From the NCBI RefSeq assembly GCF_024198235.1, contig NZ_JAKCFB010000008.1, forward strand, positions 186,001 to 250,000: a stretch of 64,000 bases of DNA, given 5' to 3'. Numbering within the stretch: position 1 is the first letter of the stretch; the number at the start of each line of letters is the position of its first letter. Below the pieces are notes generated by a model that saw only the letters and a program-made list of their open reading frames with translations, had not been told where the DNA came from and ran no database searches. Below are positions 56,779 through 64,000 of the stretch, piece by piece. The position numbers were made by a program, and so were the translations under genes. Source of the stretch: Myxococcus dinghuensis. GTDB lineage: Bacteria; Myxococcota; Myxococcia; Myxococcales; Myxococcaceae.

Positions 56779-58145
56779 CGGGCCTCCGTCAAGAATGCGT
56801 CCAGGCGCGCCTGGACAAGCTCGAATTCACGCAGCGCCAGCGTCAGCTCCGCCTGGCGCAGGGCCGCTCCGCTCTGCACCAGCTCGAGGCTGCTGCCGCG
56901 GCCCACTTCATAGGAACGGCGGGTCAGCCGGTCGGTCCGGTCCGCCAGCTCGCGGGACTCGGACGCCGTCTTCACCAGCGCGTCCGCCACGTCCACGCTG
57001 CGCCGGGCCTGCGCCACCTCCACGGACACGTCGCGGCGGCTGCTCTCCAGCGTCTGCTCCGCCTGCTTCTCGATGCCGGCGCGCTCGCGCACCAGGCCCC
57101 CGCGCAGACCGCCCTCCCAGATGGGGACGGTGAGCACCGCGGCGATGCTCCAGGTGGAGAAGCGGCCGAAGTCCGGGTCCGTGGTCACCGCCTGGAGGCT
57201 GCTCTGCAGGCCCAGGGTGGGCAGGTAGCCGGCGGAGGCCTGGCGGCGGCTGTCGCGCGCTGCTTCCACCTGGGCGCGCGCGGCGACGAGGTCCGGCCGG
57301 GTGTCCTGGTCGTCCAGGGCGACACACGACTTGCGCGTGTCCTCCATGAGGCCGGAGAGGTTGAAGTCCGGGGACACGCCCACCGGCGCGCCGAAGCCCA
57401 GGGCCAGCCCCAGGGCCTCCCGGGCCCGGCGCAGCTGCTCGTCGCCGGACACCAGGGCGCCACGCGCCAGCGCCACGTCCTGGTTCACCCGCACCACGTC
57501 GAGCTGGTTGCTCGCCCCCAGCTCGAACGAGCGCTGGGCGAGGGCGGAGCGCTCCAGGGACTGGAGCAGGCCCACCCGGTTGAGCTCCGCGGCGCGCTCG
57601 GCGGCGACCGTCGCCACCAGCGCCCGGGCCAGGCCCAGGGTGAGGCGGCGGCGCGTGTCGTGGAGCGTCGCCAGGGCGCCCCGCTCGGAGGAGGCCGCGG
57701 AGGACACGCCCCGCCATGCGCCCACATCGACGAGGGACTGGCTCAGCGTCGCGGTGAGTACGCCCACCATGGGGGTGGTCGGCGTGCGGCCCTCCAGATT
57801 GGAGGTGGCGAAGACGCCCACCGGGGTGTCGGGGTTGAGGATGTCGTGGGCGACGCTCGCCGTGGCGCGCGCGTTGGGCAGGAGCGTCGAGAGCGCCTGG
57901 CGCCAGCGGCCCTCGGCCCGCTCGATGCCTGCTTCGGCGCCGCGCAGGTCGGTGGAGCGCTCCTTGACGAGCGCGAGCGCCTGGTCCCAGGAGCCCACGA
58001 GCTGCGGGGCGGGCGGGACCGGGGTGAGCATGGGGTCCTCCACCTTCGGCTGGAACGGAACCGGTGGAGGGACGGAGCTGGTCGACGGCGCCGCCGGCGT
58101 CGACGCCGTGACGAACGCCAGGAGGAGGGCTGAGGAGACGGACAT
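56766..58145 (-). CDS. TolC-family outer membrane efflux channel
   Basis: 459 residues from ATG 58145 (MSVSSALLLAFVTASTPA, a signal peptide); an upstream extension runs into the promoter and is rejected. Two OEP repeats of long helices and short strands are clear (SWDQALALVKERSTDLRGAE, LDVVRVNQDVALARGAL; PDLVAARAQVEAARDSRRQ, LVQSGAALRQAELTLAL). It provides the outer membrane exit for the adaptor and pump downstream. The first gene of the MarR-controlled operon; no strong SD is visible before the ATG. Confidence 0.92.
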   Translation of the reverse strand: MSVSSALLLAFVTASTPAAPSTSSVPPPVPFQPKVEDPMLTPVPPAPQLVGSWDQALALVKERSTDLRGAEAGIERAEGRWRQALSTLLPNARATASVAHDILNPDTPVGVFATSNLEGRTPTTPMVGVLTATLSQSLVDVGAWRGVSSAASSERGALATLHDTRRRLTLGLARALVATVAAERAAELNRVGLLQSLERSALAQRSFELGASNQLDVVRVNQDVALARGALVSGDEQLRRAREALGLALGFGAPVGVSPDFNLSGLMEDTRKSCVALDDQDTRPDLVAARAQVEAARDSRRQASAGYLPTLGLQSSLQAVTTDPDFGRFSTWSIAAVLTVPIWEGGLRGGLVRERAGIEKQAEQTLESSRRDVSVEVAQARRSVDVADALVKTASESRELADRTDRLTRRSYEVGRGSSLELVQSGAALRQAELTLALREFELVQARLDAFLTEARCDW

Positions 58146-58218
58146 ACCTGGGGGAAGGAAAAGAGTGACTTCGTGTGCGACCCGACTCCCCCCGACTTCG
58201 ACGGCTCGCGTCGCGCCG

Positions 58219-58254
58219 ATGTAATTGACAACCGTTGTAGCTGACAACTATTTC
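58219..58254. promoter_or_regulatory. Overlapping divergent promoters and MarR operator
   Basis: Three half-sites: ACAAC (58228-58232), GTTGT (58234-58238) and ACAAC (58244-58248); the last two form the perfect inverted repeat GTTGT-AGCTG-ACAAC. Plus strand: a consensus -35 TTGACA (58225-58230), then TATTTC (58249-58254) 18 bases on. Minus strand: TTGTCA (complement of 58242-58247) and TTACAT (complement of 58219-58224) 17 bases apart. One bound MarR dimer would block both promoters. Confidence 0.75.
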
Positions 58255-58257
58255 GGC

Positions 58258-58722
58258 ATGCGAATGACCTTCGCGGAGCAACTTGCCTCCCTGCGTCGCA
58301 CCGTCCGCCGGCACCTCTCGGAGAGGCTCGGCGGGAGGACGAGCAGGCCCATCACCCAACTGTTGGCGTTGAAGGCCATTTCCGAGGGCGTGCGGAATCA
58401 GGGCTCGCTCGCGGAGCGGCTGATGGTGGACGCGCCCGCGGCGAGCCGCCTGGTCGAGCGGCTCGCGGAGGATGGCCTCGTCCGGCGGATGGCGGGGGAG
58501 GATCGCCGTTGTGTACGGCTGGAGCTCACCCCCGAGGGCGAGGTGGAGCTGGGGCTGTTGCGCGAGACGCTGCGCGAGCTGGACGGCGAGCTGCTCCAGT
58601 ACCTGCCGGAGGCGGAGCTCGCGGAGCTGCAGCGGTTGATGGCGAAGCTGCAACGGGGGTTGGCCGCCCACCCCCAGGGGACGGTGGAGCCTGGCTCGTC
58701 CGAAGGTTGCGGCGGCGACTGA
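58258..58722 (+). CDS. MarR-family repressor of the RND efflux operon
   Basis: 154 residues from ATG 58258. Winged helix pattern: SRPITQLLALKAISEG, GSLAERLMVDAPAASRLVERLAEDGLVRR (recognition helix), then the wing AGEDRRCVRLELTPEGEVEL, and C-terminal dimer helices. It is divergent from the OMP-adaptor-pump operon with overlapping operators between, so it is the likely repressor released by a pump substrate. The ATG lies at the predicted transcription start and has no SD, suggesting a leaderless mRNA. ATG 58264 is an alternative. Confidence 0.9.
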   Translation: MRMTFAEQLASLRRTVRRHLSERLGGRTSRPITQLLALKAISEGVRNQGSLAERLMVDAPAASRLVERLAEDGLVRRMAGEDRRCVRLELTPEGEVELGLLRETLRELDGELLQYLPEAELAELQRLMAKLQRGLAAHPQGTVEPGSSEGCGGD

Positions 58723-58917
58723 GCCTCCGGGGCCCCCGCGACGACGGCCCGACCTCCGACAGGCGTCTTCAGGAGGTGGCGCCGCACGGGGCCGACGTGA
58801 CCTGTCCGTGACGCCGTCCGCCTCCGGACGGGAATCGACGGGGGGACCGGCTCCTGGTGGTCCGTCGTGCCGCGCTCGCGAGGCCGCTCGCCCGGTCCTG
58901 GCGCTGGAAACGACGAA

Positions 58918-58954
58918 GGGCCCGGCTTCCGGACGCCGCCGGAAGACCGAGCCC
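58918..58954 (-). terminator. Terminator of the coiled-coil protein gene
   Basis: Plus-strand GGGCCCGG-CTTCCGG (58918-58932) pairs with CCGGAAG-a-CCGAGCCC (58939-58954), a 15-bp stem with one bulge and one wobble. On the minus strand it is followed by TTCGTCGTTTCC, a weak T-rich tail. Confidence 0.7.
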
Positions 58955-58982
58955 CTCGGGCCCGACATCACCTGTGGGTGAC

Positions 58983-60023
58983 TCAGGCCTGCGGCGCGGC
59001 CTTCGCCTCGGACTCGGCGGCCTGGGCCTCGGTCGCGGTGGGGGCCTCGGCCGGCTGCTGGGCGGCGGCCTGGGTCTCGGACTCGGCGCGCACGCGGGCG
59101 GTCTCCTCGGTGCGCTGGTCGCTGGCGGCCATCTCCTCCGGCGTCAGCTCCGTGCGGTCGGCGAGGATGCCCGTCTTCTTCTCCAGGTCCTTGATGGCGC
59201 GGCGGAGCAGGTCGCGCTCCAGGAGCGTGCGGTTGAGGCGCTTCTCCAGGGCCTTGAACTTGTCCTTCATCAGGTCCAGGTCGCCCTTGGTGGCGGCGTA
59301 GACGCGCTGCTGCGTCTGCTCGCGGCCCTTCACCCGGCGCACTTCCTTCTCCAGATCCACGGCGCGGGCGCGGTCCTTGTTGGCGGCCTGCTCCAGGCGC
59401 TCCATCTTCTCGCGGTCCGCGTCGTTCAGCTCGCGGAAGCGGCGGACGTTCTTCTCCTCGCGGGAGGCCTCGGCGGCGGGCGCCACCGGGACGGCGGCGG
59501 CGACGACGGACTCACCCTCCTTGGCGGGGGCGGCGATCTGCGGGGCCGGGGCGGCGGCGGGCGCGGCGACGGCGGCGGCCGGGGCCGGGGTCTGCTCGCG
59601 ACGACGGCCGCGCGACTCCGACTCCGCCTTCAGGCGCTGGTTCTCCGTCAGCACGGCGGCCAGCTCCTGGCGGGTCTGCTCGAGCTGGATGGAGGCGTTG
59701 CGCTCCACCTCGGCGCGCGCCTTGGCCAGGTCCTGGGAGCCCTTGTCGGACTCCTTCTGCTCGAAGACCTTGCGCTTGGTCTGCTTGAGCTGCTCCTTCA
59801 CCTCCTGGAACTGGCCTCGGACCTCGTCGAGTTCCTTCTGCTTGCGCTGCAGCTCCGCTTCGGCCTTCGCGCGCGCGGCCTTTTGGTCCGCCTCCGTGTC
59901 CGCGCGGGGCGCGTGGTGGGAGGAGGTGGAAGCGGGCAGCGCGGCCTGCTTCGCGCCGCCGAAGAGGTTGAAATAGAGGGAGATGGCGAGCCCGACTGCC
60001 AGGGCGATGACCAGGAACGACAC
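58983..60023 (-). CDS. Membrane-anchored coiled-coil protein
   Basis: 346 residues, GTG 60023 with GGAGG upstream. One N-terminal membrane helix (FLVIALAVGLAISLYFNLF), then two long coiled coils (about 45-140, AELQRKQKELDEVRGQFQEVKEQL; and 190-285, REEKNVRRFRELNDADREKMERLEQ) separated by an Ala/Pro-rich linker and followed by an Ala/Glu/Gln tail. Organisation recalls TolA-like or envelope-spanning structural proteins, but no functional domain is present. Stands alone with its own terminator. Confidence 0.7.
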   Translation of the reverse strand: MSFLVIALAVGLAISLYFNLFGGAKQAALPASTSSHHAPRADTEADQKAARAKAEAELQRKQKELDEVRGQFQEVKEQLKQTKRKVFEQKESDKGSQDLAKARAEVERNASIQLEQTRQELAAVLTENQRLKAESESRGRRREQTPAPAAAVAAPAAAPAPQIAAPAKEGESVVAAAVPVAPAAEASREEKNVRRFRELNDADREKMERLEQAANKDRARAVDLEKEVRRVKGREQTQQRVYAATKGDLDLMKDKFKALEKRLNRTLLERDLLRRAIKDLEKKTGILADRTELTPEEMAASDQRTEETARVRAESETQAAAQQPAEAPTATEAQAAESEAKAAPQA

Positions 60024-60264
60024 GGGACGACCTCCACGGGAGGGATCTGCAAAAAGCGGGGCAGCCTAGCGCCCAGCGCCGAGGCGTCAAGAGTACGCTG
60101 CAAGGCGTCGTGACGAGCCCCACCTCCAGACCCTGGCGGGGCAACGGGCGCAGCCTCGACCCTGTCCCGGTGCCCCCTGGCAGGCATTCGCGCCCGGGTC
60201 TTCCCTGCCCCGGCGCGAGCGGCGATGCTTCCAGGGAGCGTGTCGTTGGAGGAGCGGGCGTGAG

Positions 60265-61074
60265 ATGGCGCACCTGGAGCTGATTCGGAAGAAGCCCCTG
60301 TCGAGCTTCCGCAAGCTGTCGCTGGGCAGTTGGGGGGCGCCGTATGACCCCACGGTCTACGGCACGCTCACGGTGCGCATGGACGAGGCGCTGGCCTACA
60401 TGGCCGCCTTCCGGCGGAGCACCGGCCTGGAGCTGACGGTGACGCACCTGGTGCTCAAGGCCCTGGCGGAGGCGCTGCGGCGCTGTCCGGACGCCAACGC
60501 GGTGGTGCGCTTCGGCCGCATCTACCTGCGCCAGCGGGTGAGCGTGTCCGCGCTGGTGGCGAGCCCCGGGCCCGAGGGGGGCGCGCGCTGGAGGCTGGTG
60601 CGGGTGGAGGACGCGGACCGCAAGTCGCTGGAGGACGTGGTGCGGGAGCTGGGCTCGGCGCGTGACGAGGCGCCCCGCGTGGTGGAGGCCCTGCCCGCGC
60701 CCCTGACGCGGTGGTTCCTCACGGGCCTGTCCTTCCTGGCGACGACGCTCAACCTGGACCTGTCGCGCTTCGGCCTGCCGAAGGACGTGGCCGGCGGCGC
60801 GGTGGTGGCGGACGTGGGGGCGCTGGGGCTGGACGCGGCGTACCTGCCGCTGATTCCGTTCGCGCGCGTGCCCGTGTTCGTCGCGCCGGGCGCGGTGCGG
60901 GAGGTGCCCGTGGTGGAGGAGGGGCGGGTGGGAGTGGGGCGGGTGATGAGCCTCAACGCCTCCATTGACCACCGCTTCATCGACGGCTTCCACGCGGGTG
61001 TGCTGGCCCGCGCGCTCCAGGCGCTGCTCGAGGACCCCGCCGCGGGGTTCGGGCCGGTGGCGCGGGGGCCGTGA
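60265..61074 (+). CDS. Stand-alone 2-oxo acid dehydrogenase acyltransferase (E2) catalytic domain
   Basis: 269 residues; GGAGG before ATG 60265. The chloramphenicol acetyltransferase-like E2 core is complete: RKLSLGSWGAPYDPTVYGT, LTVTHLVLKALAEALRRCPDAN, and the catalytic DHRFIDG (HRxxDG) near the C-terminus. Unlike true E2 subunits it has no lipoyl or E1/E3-binding domain, and no E1 or E3 gene is near. It may transfer acyl groups from CoA to another acceptor, as seen for solitary E2-like proteins; acceptor unknown. Confidence 0.85.
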   Translation: MAHLELIRKKPLSSFRKLSLGSWGAPYDPTVYGTLTVRMDEALAYMAAFRRSTGLELTVTHLVLKALAEALRRCPDANAVVRFGRIYLRQRVSVSALVASPGPEGGARWRLVRVEDADRKSLEDVVRELGSARDEAPRVVEALPAPLTRWFLTGLSFLATTLNLDLSRFGLPKDVAGGAVVADVGALGLDAAYLPLIPFARVPVFVAPGAVREVPVVEEGRVGVGRVMSLNASIDHRFIDGFHAGVLARALQALLEDPAAGFGPVARGP

Positions 61075-61101
61075 CGACCGACCCCCGCGACCGGGCTTGC
61101 G

Positions 61102-62082
61102 TCAGTACGCGTACTCCCAGCCGCCACGGCCGCGCGCACCGCCGGCGCGCATGCCCATCTCGCGCAGGCGGCGCACCCGCTCGGGGATGGGCGGGTGGGT
61201 GGAGAACAGGCCCATCACGCCCCCGCGGTGCAGCGGGTTGACGATGAACAGGTGCGAGGTGGCCGGCGCGCGATCATACGGAATCAGCTCCGAGCCGCGC
61301 TCCAGCTTCAGGAGCGCGTCGGCCAGCGCGTCCGGGTCGCCGTTCAGCTCCGCGCCCGTGGCGTCCGCCCCGTACTCCCGCGAGCGGCTCACCGCCAACT
61401 GCAGCAGCGTGGCGGCGATGGGCGCCACCAGCAGCAGGCCCAGGTTGGCGAACGCGCCGGCCATGCCACCGCCCTCGTCGTCGTCGCTCCGGCTGAGCAT
61501 CGAGCCGCCGAACCAGAAGAGCATCTGCGCCGCGTAGCTGATGATGCCCGCCAGCGTGGCGGCCACCGTGCCGATGAGCGTGTCCCGGTTGCGGACGTGC
61601 CCGATTTCGTGTGCGAGCACGCCCTCCAGCTCGCGCTGGTCGAGGATGTCCAGGATGCCCGCCGTCACCGCGACGGCCGCGTGCTGGGGGTTGCGCCCCG
61701 TGGCGAACGCGTTCGGCGCGCGCGTGGGGAGGATGTAGACCTTCGGCTTGGGCATGCCCGCGCGGGCCGCCAGCCGTTCCACCATCTGGTGCAGCCAGGG
61801 CGCCTGCTCGTAGGGGAGCGGCTGCGCGCCGTGGATGGCCAGGGCGATCTTGTCGCTGAACCAGTACGAACCGAAGTTCATCACGACGGCGAAGAAGCCC
61901 GCGTACATCAGGCCCTGCGCGCCGCCCAGCCGCTGGCCGATGACCAGCACCAGCGCGGTGAGCCCCGCCAGCAGCACCGTCGTCTTGAGCGCGTTGCCGA
62001 GGCGGTGCCACCCACCGCCGCCGCGCGGCGCCGGACGTCCGCCGCCGTACCGGGAAGTTTCGTGGGTGTCGGTGAATGCCAT
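61102..62082 (-). CDS. htpX: Membrane metalloprotease HtpX (M48B)
   Basis: 326 residues. Zinc motif HEIGH (158-162) with the third ligand in SREYGADATG, membrane helices at about 33-50 and 57-72 before and 168-235 after the catalytic helix, and the conserved PNAFATGR segment. HtpX degrades misfolded membrane proteins from the cytosolic face. It starts with a short Gly/Arg-rich cytosolic extension (YGGGRPAPRGGGG) not usual in the family. A sigma-70-like promoter lies 40-67 bases upstream. Confidence 0.92.
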   Translation of the reverse strand: MAFTDTHETSRYGGGRPAPRGGGGWHRLGNALKTTVLLAGLTALVLVIGQRLGGAQGLMYAGFFAVVMNFGSYWFSDKIALAIHGAQPLPYEQAPWLHQMVERLAARAGMPKPKVYILPTRAPNAFATGRNPQHAAVAVTAGILDILDQRELEGVLAHEIGHVRNRDTLIGTVAATLAGIISYAAQMLFWFGGSMLSRSDDDEGGGMAGAFANLGLLLVAPIAATLLQLAVSRSREYGADATGAELNGDPDALADALLKLERGSELIPYDRAPATSHLFIVNPLHRGGVMGLFSTHPPIPERVRRLREMGMRAGGARGRGGWEYAY

Positions 62083-62121
62083 GACCGTGTTCGTTCCTTT
62101 CGCCCGCTCAGGGGCTTCAGA

Positions 62122-62149
62122 AACGTAAACAGGCGGGGCGAGCCGTCAA
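62122..62149 (-). promoter_or_regulatory. Candidate sigma-70 promoter of htpX
   Basis: Minus strand TTGACG (complement of 62144-62149), 16 bases, TACGTT (complement of 62122-62127). The -35 is near consensus, the -10 weak. AAAGGAA serves as ribosome binding site ahead of ATG 62082. Confidence 0.45.
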
Positions 62150-62198
62150 CGAAAGCCCACCCCCAGGCCAATGATGTCGGGGACTTATACACCTGGCC

Positions 62199-62224
62199 GG
62201 CGCCCGGGCGAGCCGCCGGGCGCC
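62199..62224 (-). terminator. Terminator after the imelysin-HTTM operon
   Basis: GGCGCCCGG (62199-62207) pairs perfectly with CCGGGCGCC (62216-62224), loop of eight bases, 25 bases after the HTTM stop on the minus strand; followed on that strand by CCAGGTGTATAAGT. Confidence 0.65.
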
Positions 62225-62248
62225 GCGTCTCCCGCATGTGGGCCGGGC

Positions 62249-63682
62249 TCACCCGGTGGGCGCGCGGGAGGCCCGCAGGGTCGGCCGCAGGTGGATGGGC
62301 TGGGTGTCCGGCGCCGGGAGGATCCACCCCTTGGGCGCAAGCCCGTCCACCTGCCGCGCGAGGTCCACGGACGGGTCCACCAGGGGCTCCGCCGGCCGCC
62401 CGTTCAAGGACGCGCGGGCATCCGCGCGGACCTCGACGTCGTGGTGTCCTCGTGCCTCGAAGTCGCGGGCGATGTGGCGGGCGAGCTGGAGGATGAGGTC
62501 GGGCTGCACGGACATCTCCCGCTCCTGGAGCCGGGTGAGGTACTGGCTGGGGGCGACGTGCCACTCGCGGCCCGTGGCCGGGTCGCGCACCATGAACGTC
62601 ACGCTGCCGTTCTTCTCCCGGGCCATCACCCGCCACGAGAAGCGCATGCCCTGCTCGTGCCAGAGGACGTTGCCGCCATACAGGTGCGTGCGCAGCGGGA
62701 GCGCCACCTGGAGCAGCCCGTAGGCCACGGCCACGCCCAGCGCCGCGCGGTGCCAGCGCGCGGGCATGGGCGTCGCGGACGCGACGACGGGGCTCGGCCC
62801 GGACTCGCGATGCCGCAGCGCGCGCAGGCGCCGTCCCACGCGCCGGGGCCACGAGGACTCGAAGAACACCAGCGCCGCCGTCACCATGATGACGGGGAAC
62901 ATGCCGATGGGGAACAGCAGGGACGTGGCGGCATGGAACCCGAGCACGACGACGTACGCGAAGGGGCGCAGCCGGCGGGACAGGAGGAAGGCGACGATGG
63001 TGGTGTCGAAGAGGAAGCCCGCCCACGCCGCGCCGTACGCCACCCAGCGCTGCTCCAGCAGCGGCCCCACGCCGGGGAGGCTGGTGCGCGCCGACAGCCA
63101 GATGTTGAGGGGCTGCGCGTGCAGGAGCCAGTCGGACGTGAGCTTGGCCAGCCCGGCGAAGACGTAGACGACGGTGACCTGGAAGCGCAGCAGCAGGGTG
63201 CACGCGAAGGGCAGCGTGTCCGCCCGGGGCGTGGCGCCGCGCAGCACGTCGAGCGAGAAGGCGCGGTGCGTGGGCACGAAGACGAGCAGCCCCAGCAGCA
63301 GGCTCACCAGGTAGTAGTGGTTGAGGTAGTTGCTGACGTCGACGAGCTGGACGTACGTGAAGGCCCCGAACAGCAGCACCGTCGTCACCCGGTAGAACAG
63401 GCCCGTCGCCAGGCACAGCCCCAGCACCGCCAGCGCGGCGAAGAGGGCGTGCATCCAGCCGTCGGGCAGCGCGGGGACCCAGTCGAAGCCCCAGTAGGTG
63501 AAGTGGAAGCGCGGGCGCACGAAGAGCACGTCCACCCAGCCGTAGGCGAGGAAGCGGAGCGCCGAGACGGTGATGAGCAGGCCGAGCCCCACGCGCAAGG
63601 CCACCAGCGCCGCGATGTCCCGCGGCGCCAGCAACACGGCCCACAGGCGCGAGGTGGCGCGGCCGGGGACCGGCTCAGTCAT
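62249..63682 (-). CDS. HTTM-domain membrane protein related to vitamin K-dependent gamma-carboxylase
   Basis: 477 residues. About seven membrane helices in the first 300 residues with HTTM features: DIAALVALRVGLGLLI, SNYLNHYYLVSLLLGL, VYVFAGLAKLTSDWLLHAQPLNIWL (the catalytic Lys of gamma-carboxylase lies in such a LAK-L motif), and FHAATSLLFPIGMFP. The C-terminal ~120 residues are soluble (KNGSVTFMVRDPATGREW). Bacterial HTTM substrates are unknown. Its ATG overlaps the end of an imelysin-like gene by eight bases, so they are translated together. Confidence 0.85.
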   Translation of the reverse strand: MTEPVPGRATSRLWAVLLAPRDIAALVALRVGLGLLITVSALRFLAYGWVDVLFVRPRFHFTYWGFDWVPALPDGWMHALFAALAVLGLCLATGLFYRVTTVLLFGAFTYVQLVDVSNYLNHYYLVSLLLGLLVFVPTHRAFSLDVLRGATPRADTLPFACTLLLRFQVTVVYVFAGLAKLTSDWLLHAQPLNIWLSARTSLPGVGPLLEQRWVAYGAAWAGFLFDTTIVAFLLSRRLRPFAYVVVLGFHAATSLLFPIGMFPVIMVTAALVFFESSWPRRVGRRLRALRHRESGPSPVVASATPMPARWHRAALGVAVAYGLLQVALPLRTHLYGGNVLWHEQGMRFSWRVMAREKNGSVTFMVRDPATGREWHVAPSQYLTRLQEREMSVQPDLILQLARHIARDFEARGHHDVEVRADARASLNGRPAEPLVDPSVDLARQVDGLAPKGWILPAPDTQPIHLRPTLRASRAPTG

Positions 63683-64000
63683 TGTCCCCCTCGACGGACT
63701 GGGGCAGCTCCAGGTCCAGCACCGTGACGAGCTCCGTCTTGAGGATGTCCGTGATGCCCTTGACGGCGTCGTAGAGCGCGCGCACGGACGGCTTGTCCTG
63801 GGCCAGGGCCTCCTTGAGGTCCGCCTCCTCGATGGCCGCGAAGCTCGCCGTCGCCGCGTCGAAGCGCTCCGTCATCCGCGTGGCCAGCGCCTCCGCGCCC
63901 GCGGCCTCCAGCAGGTCGTCGAACCCCGTGCCCGCGTGCGCGTCGTCACACCCCTGGGCGATGCGCCGGAAGCCCTCCAGGTTGGCGCGCAGGTTCGCCT
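63675..64000 (-). CDS. Imelysin-family (M75-like) protein, 5' truncated by the window
   Basis: Only the C-terminal ~107 residues are inside the window; the frame is open to the edge (ANLEGFRRIAQGCDDAHAGTGFDDLLEAAG). An internal ATG at 63875 is a false start. The pattern GFDDLL, then ALYDAVKGITDILKTELVTVLDL and a terminal EGDND is characteristic of imelysin-like periplasmic proteins, linked to iron or to surface binding in other bacteria. The GxHxxE motif would be upstream. The gene overlaps the HTTM gene by eight bases. Confidence 0.72.
   Translation of the reverse strand, partial: ANLRANLEGFRRIAQGCDDAHAGTGFDDLLEAAGAEALATRMTERFDAATASFAAIEEADLKEALAQDKPSVRALYDAVKGITDILKTELVTVLDLELPQSVEGDND

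Overview
The window is about 70% GC and densely coding, and most likely comes from a myxobacterium of the Myxococcaceae (Myxococcus/Corallococcus-like). The evidence is indirect: a receiver/DUF4388 protein, a sigma-54 enhancer-binding activator, an ECF sigma factor coupled to a Ser/Thr kinase, an orphan duplicated FtsX permease, many secreted proteins and lipoproteins, and frequent ATGA/GTGA stop-start overlaps. I see no rRNA, tRNA, CRISPR array, insertion sequence or phage genes. The genus is inference; the gene content is read directly.

Layout. 1-13.2 kb: a partial GAF/degenerate GGDEF protein and a DUF4388 response regulator with a degenerate GTPase-like tail; an FBP-type zinc protein; a fatty acid desaturase; a ferritin-like protein; a DUF6600 protein; small membrane and secreted proteins; then an AcoR-like sigma-54 activator that faces a textbook -24/-12 promoter in front of an aldehyde dehydrogenase-DUF779 operon. 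13.3-26.7 kb: a TPR lipoprotein; an ECF sigma/Ser-Thr kinase overlapping pair; two small genes; a polysaccharide-lyase-like protein; a LuxR regulator divergent from a small secreted protein; an M4 metalloprotease whose upstream region shares a 21-bp element with that secreted protein; an M16 peptidase translationally coupled to a histidine kinase. 26.9-41.9 kb: a beta-lactamase-fold serine hydrolase, a pterin cluster (QueD, SDR, PTPS paralogue), an RND efflux pair behind an unusual leader region, a TIGR03118 protein, a K+ channel with a zinc ribbon, and an ankyrin-SUKH protein. 42-51 kb: an aldose dehydrogenase, a 2OG oxygenase, an orphan FtsX-type permease, a thioesterase, a GlxA-type AraC regulator, a glutaminase, then about 0.8 kb of C-rich tandem repeats. 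52-64 kb: DUF488, a complete MarR-controlled RND tripartite pump, a coiled-coil protein, a stand-alone E2 acyltransferase domain, HtpX, and an HTTM-imelysin pair cut by the window edge.

Functional themes are (i) local regulator-target pairs (AcoR/ALDH, MarR/RND, sigma/kinase, LuxR/secreted proteins), (ii) envelope and secretion functions, and (iii) efflux and stress. Starts were chosen from Shine-Dalgarno spacing, signal peptides and overlaps. Hairpins and promoters were found by eye and carry lower confidence. The signals most worth following are the shared 21-bp promoter element, the SD-sequestering leader hairpin before the first RND operon, the ExxHGH PTPS paralogue beside an SDR, the overlapping MarR operator with a probable leaderless start, and the strand-asymmetric repeat array.
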